Source: Podospora bellae-mahoneyi (taxonomy: Eukaryota; Ascomycota; Sordariomycetes; Sordariales; Podosporaceae). Taken from it: 64,000 bases of DNA. This document shows positions 11,188 through 23,372 of the stretch, piece by piece. The stretch is taken from NCBI RefSeq assembly GCF_035222275.1, contig NW_026946359.1:2914001-2978000 (forward strand), written 5' to 3'. A model generated the notes under the pieces. That model worked only from the letters and a program-made list of their open reading frames with translations, did no database searches and was not told the DNA's origin. The translations under genes were made by a program, and so were the position numbers. Each line of letters opens with the position of its first letter. Position 1 is the stretch's first letter.

Positions 11188-12358
11188 TGTAAGTTGATAA
11201 AAGAGTCGTTATTGGTCGTGATGCATTGTTCACTGTTGAGATGAGGCCGATCTTGACGGGTTGTTCGAAGTGTTGAGTTGTGTGATGTAAGCAGAAAGAT
11301 GTAAAACTATTGGAGAGTTTGAACTTGGTAGGTGCTCAGGCACCGGGGAAGGAGGCTTGATGACTGCCTCTCAGCCACGAAAATTGCCAGTTGTAGGAAA
11401 GCTAAATGACATGGTCAGAATCGAGCTGAGATTGAGAAATGTCAACCCAAGAAGTGAGGATAGAATGGCTGGGACTTTGAAGCACACACCATCAAGACCA
11501 CGAGTAACCCTAACCCTCTCCAACACTCACCATCACCCCTCGACGACTTGCTCTCTTCGTCTGATCTTCAAGCTCCCAGGGACAAGCAGCAATATCTCAT
11601 ACTTCTTTGTCATGTTAAGATTCCAAGAAGCGTGATCATAGTTAAGATTCAATGCTGTCAGCACAAGTAGCTGAGATTATTATATCTGCCCCCCATTCAC
11701 CACCCATCGACGACGACAACAACTCCTCTCAACCAAGATCCCCCCCAATACCTATTGCAGGCTCTCTTGATATTTACATCCATCAAGAGGCACACAGTCC
11801 CAGCATAACAAAAGGACTTTGAAAAAGAAAACCAAACTTGGAGGGGTGAATAAGGTAAGAGAAAAGACAAAAAAGGAGCTCGAACGTGCGCCCTCCAGGT
11901 AGATACTTGAATGCCCAGATGGTTTAGGGCGCGACCCCCTTACCGCTGATCCATCTGGTCAACGGGTAGATTTTTAAGGTCTCATTTCAGTCACTTGGTG
12001 ACGGAAGGTGCGGCCGAAACCTTTGTATAAATACCGTGGTGGAAGGAAGGAGTGGCCGGATGTGGGTAAGGAAGGAGCGGCTGGTTGGTGTACAGGAAAG
12101 AGCGATTGAGTCATGGGCAATTTAAAGAAGTAACATGAGTAGGAACTCCAAGTGAGATGTGTGACTGAGGAAGAGCAACTTCAGTGGGATTGAGAATAGC
12201 CAGACAACACAGGGTGAGAGCGTTTCGGTTATCGTGACGAAACACCCACATGTAGCCTCATTGCATATATTCTAAACGCTAACTATCCTGACAAACCTCA
12301 TTACTGTGACCATTTCCCGAGTGTGCCAATTACATTACCTCTCCAAAGTGGTCACCAC
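11188..12358. other. Intergenic, contains a tRNA-like fold
   Basis: No protein gene is seen. It contains the structured element at 11875..11960 (separate entry) and a TATAAATA at 12025-12032 on the plus strand with no obvious coding gene after it. Confidence 0.55.
11875..11960 (-). other. tRNA-like / structured element (possible tRNA relic or Pol III element)
   Basis: Read on the minus strand, this shows an A-box-like TGGATCAGCGG. A possible D-arm pairs GATC with GGTC. A 6-bp stem, GCGCCC with GGGCGC, encloses about 33 nt, as an intron-bearing anticodon arm would. A B-box-like GTTCGAGC comes next, then TTTTTT. A normal T-stem and the 3' half of the acceptor stem cannot be built, so it is not a working tRNA gene as read. 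The same stretch carries a second perfect inverted repeat, CCAGATGG/CCATCTGG (11915-11922 and 11951-11958). It could be a tRNA relic, a short interspersed element head, or chance. Confidence 0.3.
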
Positions 12359-14060
12359 TCAATACCCCTGAGCCTCAACAACCCCATACCTCACCAACCC
12401 CAACACAGCCCCAAAGATACACGCTACCGGCGGCTCAACCCCAAACCAAGCACCACCCACGTAGCTTCCCGCTGTAACAACCACCCACCAAGGATCATCC
12501 GCCAAACTCTTCCCCTGACTGAACCCCTCATCAATCCACCCAATCTGCCACAGTCTATACACGGCCGTGTAAATCAACCCAACAGCAGCAGCATTCACAC
12601 CCCTCAACGAGCTCTTCACCCACCTCCACCCCCTGATCGCACTCCAAAGACCCATGGTCCCATGAACAGTCCACAACCCAGGCAAGAAGATCGCCAAGAA
12701 ACCCAAAAACCCTCCCAGCACCCCAGAATACCCCCCATTAATCGCCGTGAGGGTACCCAAGTAAACAGCAAAGTTGAAATTCGGCCCCGGAAACCCCTGG
12801 ATAAGCGCCAGCCCAATCAAGAAGTCTCTAGGGGAAACCCAATTCTCCGCAACGATATACTCCCTCAACAGCGGGATAACCACCGGCCCGCCCCCAAAAA
12901 TAATCGTACCCGCCAGGTAGAGGTTGCTAAACAGCCTATACAGCAACGGGTTCGCCGGGATGAGGCCACGAGTGAGCATAACCGCGACAAACGACGCCAG
13001 AAAAGCCACAATCAGCGCCAGCCCTGACTTCCAGGACATGACGCTGATCTGGTGGCTCCTCGGCACAACCCTCTCCTCTGCCTCTTCCTCCTCCCGTCTG
13101 AGCTGCTGTTGCGACTGCCCGTCCGCATTATCACCCCCAGTTGAAACCCTCTCCCTGGTCCCCTTCCCATCTTCCTCCCTCACAACCTCCCTCTCCGCCC
13201 CCGAACCCCCCGGCACTCGTTGCTCCCTCAATTCCACCTCCCTCTCCTCATCCCTGACCTTCCCCTTCTTCACCTTGCTCACAACCCACAAAACCGGCCC
13301 ATGCAACCACCTAAAATCCCACACCACAGCCACCACCCCCGCCGCCAGCATCAACACGGGAAAGTACCATAGAGCATTGTACAACAACCCGGCTGCCGCG
13401 CCCAAATAAACCAACAACCTCGTCAGCTTGTCCGTAATAGCCTTTTGCGCCAATTGCACAGCCGCCAGAGCAATAATCCCAACAGTAGCCGCGTTGAGGC
13501 CAGATAGCAACGCATAAACCGCACGGGGAAGTGTTTCTCCAACGTTGGAGATACCAATCGCGAGACCAAACATCCCCAACGCACCCGGGAGCGACCAGAG
13601 GAAGAAGGAGAGGACGGCGGGGGGGAAGCCGAGGCGGAGGAGGTTGATGCAGTAGTGCATTTTTGTCGAGCCGGGGCCGGAGAAGGCTTGGCAGATGGAG
13701 AAGAGTTCTTGGTACTATTCACAAACCAAAACATCAACAATGACTATCTTAAGGGAAAAGGGGGCGGAATGGCACGTACGACTGTCTCGTCGATCCAGGA
13801 GAGTTTGGAGACGTATTTATCGTGGAACTACTGTCGTTGTTAGTTTATATCTATGATATGGAAATGAGGGGAGGCTTGTAAGGGGTGAAAAGAGGGAAAC
13901 ATACAATCTTGAAATGCACCGGCGGGCCACCAAAAGAGGTGAACCCCATGTACCAGTTCTCCTTGAAAGAAGTCCACATCCGAGGACCGATCTCGTCGAG
14001 GTTGACAAAGTCTTTGAGACGCCATGTTGTTGGGTCCCAGCGGTGGGATTTGAGGCCCAT
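12359..14060 (-). CDS. CHR-family chromate ion transporter
   Basis: Three exons, 14060..13905, 13827..13780 and 13714..12359, give 519 residues; both introns are phase 0. The N-terminal half begins with the CHR signature (NWYMGFTSFGGPPVHF) and continues through a small 16-codon exon into KMHYCINLLRL and several membrane segments. The C-terminal half repeats the fold: LAGTIIFGGGPVVIPLLREY, then IGLALIQGFPGPNFNFAVYLG. A charged hydrophilic loop of about 100 residues (EEREVELREQRVPGG and EEEEAEERVV) joins the halves and is probably cytosolic. This two-domain form is the long-chain CHR type. Known members export or take up chromate, probably exchanging it for sulfate; the substrate in this organism is inferred. 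The second exon's acceptor was set at CAGTAG because the earlier CAG would put a stop in frame. Confidence 0.92.
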
Positions 14061-14650
14061 TTTGGGTGGTTGTTGCTGTGTCGGTGGTGGTGATGGTGTT
14101 GAATGCGTGTAAGTTAGCGCGTGTAAGTGCCTTCCCGAATGATCAACCTCTCCAAAACACCAACACTTTCCCTGTCAAAGAGTGTGAGAAGGTCTGGTGA
14201 AAATCAAGGTTGATACCCAAGCTGCTCACTCAAATATATACCCCCTCCGTCTTCAACTCCCTTGTTGATCGCCGACCATCCAAGCGAACAAACACAGCAA
14301 GCTACCCCCCCACCCCCCCATCCCCATGTCCCAGATTCCCCTTCCCGTGCGCCAAGCATCGGCATCAAACTTCCCATCCCATTGGCGCGACACCCATGAC
14401 GCCAGAGCACGTGTACACTTCCCCAATCCCATTGGCCAATTCTCAACACCAACAACTTGTCATACACTTTCGGCGAGATGATTTAGGAAAGGCTGAAAAT
14501 CAAATCAAAACGTCGGTATTGATACAAGGCTGATGATGATATCTTTCTCTGTCTCTCTCTGTGTGGATGTGTCTCTCTGCTGTGAACCACAAAAGTCCCC
14601 AAAAACACCCAAAAAAAACCCCAAAGGAATATGTACCAGTAGAAGCGAAC

Positions 14651-14711
<61 letters not shown>

Positions 14712-15285
14712 CCACAACCACAATAACCCATAACGTACACACATTTCCTTCCGTCCATCTCCCCAAACCAACGTGCCATACCAGCTAGCACTGTTTTCCA
14801 TCCATCCATCCAAAAAAGACACGCTGATTTCCTCCCAGTTGAATAATTCGCACCACAGACGCTTCCCATCAAACCCCCCAACCAACCCCCTGATCCAATC
14901 CAACCAACCCTCATAATATACAACATTGCTTCGCTTCTTCCCTCGCATCATACATCCGATCGTTTTGCTTGTTCTTCAACTCCGAGATCTGTGTCATCCC
15001 TCCGATGTTGAATGTTTTTGTTGTTCCTGCCCCCCTTTCAACTTTCCAAAAAAAAAAAAAAACCAAAAGAACAAACGCCAACCATTGTTCATCTCTCTCA
15101 AAACATGCTCCTTATCCCAAAACAAACCCTTTAAACCCCAAGGTCCCAACCAAAACCAAACCAACCCTAGATGCTGATTTTAAGCCGGCTTTTTGTAACC
15201 CGAAAACAGAAGCTCCGCAAAGCATTCTCCAAACAAACAAATGAAAAGGTTAATGTGGTCACTTTCACTAGGCATTGTGAACCTC
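14061..15285. other. Intergenic between two minus-strand genes, with CA microsatellite
   Basis: It holds the promoter of the chromate transporter and the 3' flank of the zinc-cluster factor. Apart from the microsatellite and an A run near 15049-15062 nothing is recognised. The CA/GT repeat creates long false frames on both strands. Confidence 0.6.
14652..14710. repeat. (AC)n microsatellite, about 59 bp
   Basis: An uninterrupted AC dinucleotide tract of about 29 units in an intergenic space. It is likely length-polymorphic between strains. Confidence 0.95.
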
Positions 15286-18200
15286 TCAGTGGTGTCGCTT
15301 GCTAACAGGCATATGCCCATCATAATCCCACCCTCGCTTCAGCCCACCCCCAGCCTCGTACACGCTCGCCACCGACTCCTGCCACATGGCCGGTGTGACA
15401 AAGTTCTGCACCGGGGCCGCGGCGGCCGAATACTGCGCTGCTGCCGCCGGCATAGGCTGCTGCTGCTGTGCAGCTGTCCTAAGCTGCGCCTGCACCGCGT
15501 GCATGTCGTGTATGCTCGCCGTGTCCGAGGCGCCGGATGAAGCGCTCATCGCACCACCACCACCACCACCACCACCACCACCACCACCCTGTCCCCCTGT
15601 TGGTGACGACTGGACTGGAGGGGTGCCGAACGAGGTGTTCCATTGGCTATGAAACAGTCAGTACAACTACCACTGGTGGTTCCCTCAGTTGTGTCACTTA
15701 CTCAAAAATCCGCGACGGGTTCCACGCAGGCGGCGCCTCTGCCAAAGCCAACGACGACTGCGGCACGGCGGTCGGTGCCTGAGCGCCATGGCCGGAAGGC
15801 ATCATTCCGAGCGACTGTACACCGGGGGAGGAGTCACTCTTGCTGTCCAGCGGGCCGACGGTGGAGATGGGTGTGATGGGGAGGCTGTAACTAACTTGCG
15901 AGTGTGGCACCTGCGTGTCCAAGAGCCTGGGCCCGGGCGGGCTGGGGTGCGAGTTGGAATGCGGGCTGCCGTACGGGAAGCTGGGCTTCAGCACGAACGG
16001 CTTCCGGACGTCCGCAGAAAAGGCCTCCCGCACCGAGTCGATCTGCCTCTGCATGTCCGGCATGGGCCACGAGCTCATGCACTTTTCCAGGATCCTCATG
16101 TGGCGCGTAAAGTACTCCCTGGCTTCCGAGTTCAGGTCTGGGTCTGGTGATGTCAAGGCAACCTGCACGTAGCAAGCTTGTCAGCAAAAAGAAGTTCAAA
16201 GCATTTGGCATATGAAAGGGTCGGCGTACGAGGTGTAGGACAATGCATGCGAGCACCGCGTAAATGGTAAAGTTGATGCCCCGCTGCATGCACAGCAGTC
16301 CGTTCAGTCCGTACGCGCCCATGACAGCCTCCTGCAGTCTGCACAGCATCTTGGCTGCGTTGTACGACACCAGCATGTGATGTTTCCATTGGCCCCCTGG
16401 CGTGGAAGGGGACAAGAAGGCGAGCTGAGGCCTGTTGAACAGGATAATCGACAAGTAGTAGTACGAATGGACGTTGCCGACAAAAGCTGAAGGCAGCCAC
16501 GGCGGTGAGCCGTTGGCTGGATAAGTTATCGACATGTCTGCCGGTATCTCAGCCAACCAAGCATCGAGAGCCGGGCTGATCTGGACGAAATCGGGATCGA
16601 GGCCCCATTCCTTGACCTCCTTGCTCTTCTTCAACCGCCCGTACACCACCACCATGCGGCTGACGTTGCGAACCACTCTGGCGAGGTAGGTGAAGTTGCG
16701 CGAAACGTGGTACTCGGATTCATCTTGGTTGGGTAGCAGCCTCGGCACGTTGAAGTCCACCGTGTCCTCCTCGACCTGAAAATCGGTTCGCCCTACTCTA
16801 CTCGTCAGCTTTCTATGCGCAGCACAAACCACAAGGTATCGCTCTGCCGTGTTGCCATACCCTGAGGAGAACCAATCATCATCTCCACCGTGAATAATGT
16901 CTGCCAAATTCTCGTCTTCAGGGCACACTCGGATGGGCTCGACCCACAAGACCTGCCGTGTCGGTGGTCTCCGTAATGCTCATCTAATCCCAAGTCCTTG
17001 CCCAACTGGACACACTGCTCGATGCTCATCCAAGAACGGTAATAGTAGCCTCGCTTCGGTGCCGATTCGCGGGCCTTCAGAAGAATCATGAGTGCCTGTA
17101 GCGTGCTGAGGCGAGGGATATCCATGAAAGAGTCGGCGTGGCGGGCGGCAAGCGCGAGCCACTGCTGCCCTTGGGCCGGTTCGTCTGCTAACCGGCCCGA
17201 GATGGCAAACATGGCTTCCAAAAGAAGGGGCGATATCGATTCCCTGTTGTCGTGCCACTGTTGATAGAAGTGGGCTTTATCCAAAACGGGCACATAAGGA
17301 TGGGCATTCGTAAAGTACAGGTCCAGGTACTGAAGGACGGTGTCGTCGTCGGGCATAAGCTCTGGCGGAATTCGAATTTTGGATCCTCCCAAACCAGCTG
17401 TGAGTGGTGGCAACAAACTCTTGTATTCGTCGCCCTCCTCCACGACGGGATCTTCTTCCCTCATCGATTGCATCTTGCTGTTTAGATAGGGCGCTGTCCC
17501 TGCCTCGTTAACCTTCAAGGACCCTAACAGGTCGGCCAAGTCTTGTTGTGCATATTCTGACTGGTAGGTGTCCGCGGGAGATGCTGGATGTGATGGCTGT
17601 TGCATCGGCGGTGTTGGAAATGCGGCCTGGGCGCCATACTGGTGATCCACAACATTGACAGCACTGACGGCGTGATGCACAGGTTGATATTGTAGATTGT
17701 GAGGGACTGTCTGAGAATCGGAATACTGGACCGCATGGTAAAGGGCTGATGTGTCCTGGTAGGATGTCTGCGGCGCATAGAGGTTAGGTTTTGGTGCATG
17801 TCCTAGGAGCTGTTGTTGATCTTGTAGTGGTAGTGGCTGTCGGAAGCCCTCATGCACATGCGAGGTCTCAAACTGGGATCGTGGTGGTTCGTAGACCTGA
17901 GGTTCAGACGACCCGTCGAAGCCGTTCGGACGAACACAGACAAGTTTCAGGCGTATGCATGCTGAGCAGGGCCAGGTGTTTGTGGTGGCAGCGTCACACT
18001 TGATCTTTCTCCTCCGGCATCCCTCGCAAGCTCTCATCACTGTATGCGCGAGTCAGTTTGATACATGGGGGGGCACTAGCGGGGGATGAGCGCTGATCCC
18101 ATACCCTTCAACCGCTTGTGACGGTTATGTTCGTCCACAAAGACATAGTCTAGCTCAACGGTCAGATAACAGAACCAAAAAAAAAGGGGACGGGGGGGCG

Positions 18201-18312
18201 CACTCTTTTGCGTCTCTCGTGGTTGCTGCTGATAAGCCGGAGGCGCAAAGCTGAAGCTCCCCATCTGGGAGTTTTGAGGGAGCAGCCGGCGCACTGTAGG
18301 GTCGTTGGACAT
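15286..18312 (-). CDS. Zn2Cys6 transcription factor with fungal-specific regulatory domain
   Basis: Six exons, 18312..18204, 18149..18105, 18039..16861, 16792..16230, 16162..15702 and 15646..15286, give 905 residues; all junctions keep the frame. Residues 56-86 form the zinc cluster (Cys 56, 59, 66, 76, 79, 86; spacing C-x2-C-x6-C-x9-C-x2-C-x6-C), beginning RACEGCRRRKIKCD. A conserved NYVFVDEHNRHKRLK segment comes just before it and is encoded partly by a 45-nt micro-exon. A Gln/Pro-rich linker and a fungal_trans-type middle domain follow (YLDLYFTNAHPYVPVLDK, then TLQALMILLKARESAP). The C-terminus has a run of about 12 Gly encoded by a triplet repeat and ends MPVSKRHH. It is a nuclear DNA-binding regulator; target genes cannot be read from the sequence. 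I could not place it with a named regulator, and no catabolic cluster lies beside it. Confidence 0.92.
15552..15587. repeat. (CAC)12 triplet repeat encoding poly-Gly in the Zn2Cys6 factor
   Basis: Twelve perfect CAC units on the plus strand, read as GGT (Gly) in the minus-strand gene. Length changes here would alter only the Gly run. Confidence 0.9.
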
Positions 18313-21300
18313 GGTGGTGGTGGTAGTGATGATGATGAACGGTGAGATGAAGCGTCTTGCGCAGACGTTCGCAGCTATGCGCTGATGATGGACGAGAGAA
18401 GGCGACTCCACATTCAAGTCATCCGATGATAGAGGGCAAAAAGCAATGCGCGCACAGCCGTGGTATCGGGTCGCTGGGTCGAGGTCGGCGGCCGGCGCAG
18501 GGTTGGCGTGTGCGTCTCCAGTGAGCAGTGGGCAGTGAGCAGTGGTCCAATGTCGAGGCGGCAAAGGAGGGGGAGGCGAGATCTCTCTTCTCGACCACAG
18601 CACAGCAGCGGCAACAAGTTCAAGCAGTAGGCAGACAGACGTAGTGGTAGTAGCAGGAGTGAAAGCGTGTGTGTGTGAGTGGACGTCGAGGGGATTTTAG
18701 CCAAACGCGTGTACAGAGTGATTGTCCTGATGCCCTGGTCGGCGAAGACGAGCTAGTAATAAGGGTGGTCCCAGGACCTCCTGGACGTCGAGCGAAGGGG
18801 TAACCCTGCCCAAAGGACCCGGCACGCCTGTCTTGATCAGGACCTCCACAGCACACCTGCAGGTGCACGAATCTGACAAGCTCGCTATGGGGAATTTCCC
18901 TCAGCGTGAGAGGGCCCCCAGGAACTGAGAGAGATACTGTAGGGTATGTATGTAATCGAAAGCGAGCTGCTGGTGCTGTCGCTGTGTAAGCGGAGAGTTG
19001 GCAAGAGCCAGTTCAGACTTTGCGCAGCGAGTACGAAACAGTGCGGCGCAGACAAGTGTCCCCCTCACAGACCAGCAGTGTCTCTGATAATGATGCTTGT
19101 GATATTGGCATGAACAAGGCCGGCCGTTCAGAAAATGCCAAAAAATGCGGTTCATTTCCAGAGAAGCTAGTGTAGGTGTATCTAGCTAGCTGTGCTAATT
19201 CAAGAGTGGCCAACCTCACAGGCAACACACTCCAAGGCAGGAGGACGGGAGGAGGAGGGGTAGAGTGAAGACATCAGGGGCGTTGGGATAAAGAACAGCC
19301 CGCGTCTCCAGGTCTCCCCCCGAGTGTGGATGGCAAACCCGGGGACCGCAGGGTTTCCCATCTTTTTCCAGGTTGACCGCACGAGCCACCCCCAAGCCAG
19401 GGTCTCGGAATCTCCAGTGGAAGGCCGCTGTGTGTGAATCGAGCATTGCTTGTCCACTTGTCGTCCATCGTCCCTAAATTGCTGGATATCCACCCACTAA
19501 CACCAAATCGTTGCTTTGCATATCACGGCAGTTCGCGCACGTCAACCACCTCTTTTTTTCCCTCGGTCGATGATGGGAACAGTCTTTCTGTACTGACATC
19601 ATGTCTTGCTGAGAGCATGCTCTCGTAATTTTCGGACTTAGGAGATATTGCCCCTCTATCTTCGTGCCACGTTCCCAAGTCGTTTCTCGTTCCTCGTTTA
19701 GGTTTTCGTTTTCCCGTCCTTGGTTTCCCCATGGCCACACCGTATTTGCTGGCTTCCTCGATGGCCCCGCGCCGATCCCCATGGTCCGGCGCCCGTGGTG
19801 GACAAGCGGTACCTTAACAAGCAGGATTCCACCATGCTTGGCTTGGGAAGGACAAGAAAACGCACCGCAACGCGACAATCCTGCTGAGCTACGCAGTATT
19901 ACACGACAGGTGCCGTCGCCAGGGACAGTGAGTGGCATGGCATGGTATGGCGAGGCTGGGCGACGTAAGCGGGGTGGCAGCCGCAGCACACTCGCATGCA
20001 ATGTGCGATTGCAGCGCAGTCAGCCCGGTAACGTGGGGAGCCCTTTACCGTGCCGCCTGCCCCTGGCGGGAACGGGTAAGCCCCAGGCTAACGACACATC
20101 ATTCATGCGATATAAAGTACAACCAGTTTCTAGGAAAACCACGGCTTTTCCGTTGTTTAATGAGTAAGTTGCCTTTTCAGCGTGTCCAATGGCTGAATTA
20201 ATGAGCTCGTATGTTCATGGCAACAGTGCCACAGCAATACCGCAGACTACCCTACACCGAGGCCCGCCGAGGGCGTGCCTCTGACGCCTGGTGCTGCAAG
20301 CCAGTCTCTGGGCGCTGCGTGACTGACAGTTGCGGACAGGAGGAAACAGGCTAGCGAGAACCGAGCAGCCGTCATCCAATCTTGACAAATGAGAGTTGCA
20401 GCGCCCTCTTGTCACGACGTATCCCCAAAAGCACCGCGATACCGCCAGAAAACAGTCTCACGGACACTTCCGGGCGGAGACGGGTATTCCTCGTGGGCCG
20501 TCAGGGTAGTCCTTCCGTGACTCTGGGCGAGCCTGGTGACCCCTGAAGCGCGTGGTGTCTGGGTGCTGAAACACATCGCGAACCTTTCTTCAAACATCAC
20601 AACACATGTCAGGGGAAGCCATGGGGGAAGCGGTGAGCTCCACTGACACGCCCTCATCAGCACTCTGCGCCAGCAGCGTCTCTCTTCCCCTCACACAAAT
20701 CTTGCGCAAGAAAAGACGGCAATGGCCGTGACGTGAGGTGGTTGTCTGGGAGTTGGGCCCGCGAGACTATCCGAACCCAGTGGCTGGGCATCGCAAGCCC
20801 TTGCCCGTCACCGTTTTCGATGGAGATGCCCAGCATGCGGATATACTGCGGGAGAATTAAACCTCCTTCTCTTTCGAGCCCGAAAAACACGTGCAGATGT
20901 GCACACGCACGATATCGACCTGCCTCCTTCTGAAGCCTTTCATCATTCCGTCAAGGCGGACCCTGGTCAAGGAACCTGTCAGTTGATCGTCTTTGACAAA
21001 TGATGGATGCAAGTCGGTCCTCATTTTCTGTAGATCGATCTTACCAAGATAGCGTACCACGATGTTGCCTTGCTATTGTTGATGAGTCTACTGTGGTCCA
21101 ATGGCTAGTGTATTCGTGCAGCACGCTCCGTAACCCAAGAATCAACATGGATCGTTTCGGTGTGTGGTCTCGCCCATCCCATGTCTTATCACATGCTCAT
21201 GTTCTAGACGCGAGGGGGTGGGGCGGTGACAACGCTCTCCAGATCGAGAGCATGCCGAGGGACGGAGGATGGCAGAGATGATGGCTTTCCTCTTTCGATG

Positions 21301-22616
21301 TCATGAGAATTGCCGGTTGTTCATTCTTGCGTTCTTGAACACTCTTTAGTGGCTGTGTGGTTATCGTTATCACAAATATCTGGGGAAGGCAGTCGGTAGG
21401 GCAGGGTGTACGGTACCGAGCAAAGCCGCTACAGTACAACGGGCTCCAAGTTTCTTCGATCTTGACCATTGATTACGTTGCAAGCAACCCTCCCCCCCAC
21501 AGGATGGCCCATGTACCCACAGACTGTGCTCCGTTTATGAAACGGCCATCGAGTACATAAACGGTTAACGTAGGGCCCATCAATCAGTCAAAGAGCTCGC
21601 AAGCATGGTCTCTTCTTGGGCATGCTTGAGAATCATCGTCTGGCCCGACTGGATGTTCCACTCCCCCGAGCCTCATGGGACCTGCTGCAAAGAGAATCCA
21701 TAGAGGGAGCCCCCAAGAGACGTCGGGGCAAGATGTGATGGCTAATCCAGTCTGGAGTAGCTTCGGCAGCTCCCAGGCACAGACGGCGGACGGCAGGCGA
21801 TGTTGAATTTAAGGTTGGAGATCACGGATCCCAAGGCATTTCTTTTGCTCCCATCATGGCATCTCCCAGGCCCGTTGTAGAAGGAACTCCGGCGAGGCTG
21901 CGTCATTTCCGTAGGTACCGGCTTGGGACGCGGGGATGGCTTCTGCTAGGTGGCCGGCGACGGGAGCCATGCCACAGGGGGCCAAGAACAACGTTTTTTT
22001 TGCGGGCATCCTTCTTGAATGCTTCCACGCAGGGGTCGTCACGGAAGGCCCCGCACCAGCAGCCGTATTCGGGATTGCCATCTGAACATCTGCTGAACAC
22101 ACCCCACGACACCCCATGTCTGAGATGCATGAATATGCGATTTCGCTATGAGCCGCCGTGATCGTCGACATAATATGGCGATTGGGCCTTGGTGAAATGC
22201 ATATGGCCGACCGGACATTCCGCAGTTACAGGAGGTGTCCAAGGAGATGGTTAGAAAATCATGTCATCGAGAGATTATAGAAGGCGGCATTCTCCGGCAA
22301 CCAGCGGCTTGGATGCAGTCCCGAGCGGAAAAACGGTGCACCCGGCTCTTTCTTGATGGCTCGGTAGTTGGCCCCACCCTAACCTGGAACCTCCAGCGAA
22401 CGCTAAGAGCAGGTCGTTGCCCCTCCTAAACCGGAGCATCCATCCATCGCCTGGAGTGCATGTCATCATTTCAAACAATTATCTACTTTGATAGAGCACA
22501 CATCTCACTCAACAGTCACGGCACCTCAGATTCGTGGAAGCACACCAACCGAATCTCGGCACATTAACGCCCAAGCAGCAAGACCTCTACCTAGGCCACG
22601 AAACCCCGCCTTCAAA
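18313..22616. other. 4.3-kb coding-poor region
   Basis: The first few hundred bases (18313-18900) are the promoter and leader of the zinc-cluster gene. Beyond that, open frames are short, overlap on both strands and show no family motif. Base composition is not AT-rich, so there is no strong sign of repeat-induced mutation. The right end holds the CIA2 promoter. No transposon ends or RNA genes are recognised. Confidence 0.55.
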
Positions 22617-23372
22617 ATGCGCGAAGTCGACAACGCCAACCCCTCCATCCTCAACGTCTCACAGCTTCCGAGCAGAAATCGGAAAGTGACTACACCGAGG
22701 CAGGGACCGGACTCCAAATGCGACAACATTGTCTATTCTAAGCGTCCATGGCTGTGTGGGTCATCCTCATCAGAGGATGAGGACCTCGAGGAGGAGTACG
22801 GCGAGGACCCTGTGGATGCCCAGGACATCTACGGTAAGCACCACACCCACCCCTCATTACTCAGTGCTTTTCGCATTGCATATACATCGTTGGCTAGTTT
22901 CGATTTCCTCTGTTTGGTTTGAATGCACATCAATGCCGCTTTGATGCTCAGTGTTTAAAATAGATCGTGTTGGCGATCAAGCAGCTGACGTTTCGCAGAC
23001 CTTATTTCCCCAATATCAGACCCCGAACACCCTCATACTCTGGGGCAGCTCTCGGTGGTCCAACTACCTGACATCCACCTGACTCCTCCGCCGGCTGAGT
23101 GCCGAGGAGACAAACTGGTCACGGTCACTGTTGATCTGACACCTACCGTCAACCACTGCTCTCTTGCCACTGTCATCGGTTTGGCAGTGCGGTACCGGCT
23201 GGAGCAGACCCTGCCGCCCAACTACCGCTTTGATGTGAGAATGAAGGATGGCTCTCATGCCCAGGACGACCAAGTCAACAAGCAACTGGGTGACAAAGAG
23301 AGAGTCGCCGCAGCTCTGGAAAACGACACACTGAAAGGCATGCTCGACAAGATGCTCGAGACATGCGTGTAA
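22617..23372 (+). CDS. CIA2: MIP18-family Fe-S targeting factor Cia2 (CIAO2/Fam96)
   Basis: Two exons, 22617..22833 and 22999..23372, give 196 residues; the 165-nt intron is phase 1 (GGTAAGC...CGCAG). The start at 22617 (AAAATGC) gives MREVDNANPSIL, which matches the short N-terminus of the family (ENANPLIY in the animal protein). An in-frame ATG 43 codons upstream is less likely. After an acidic stretch (SSSSEDEDLEEEYGEDP) the MIP18 domain runs from DAQDIYDLISPISDPEHP through LGQLSVVQL and NHCSLATVIGLAVRYRLEQT to VNKQLGDKERVAAALEN. The conserved Cys is in HCSLAT. Cia2 joins Cia1 and Met18 in the cytosolic complex that hands 4Fe-4S clusters to nuclear and cytosolic apoproteins. Another CIA component, Nar1, lies 22 kb to the right. 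Confidence 0.95.

Noticed and set aside
14483-14951. Long Cys/Val- or His/Thr-rich frames across the AC repeat
   Set aside because: They are produced by the (AC)n tract, which is open in several frames on both strands and shows no protein family.
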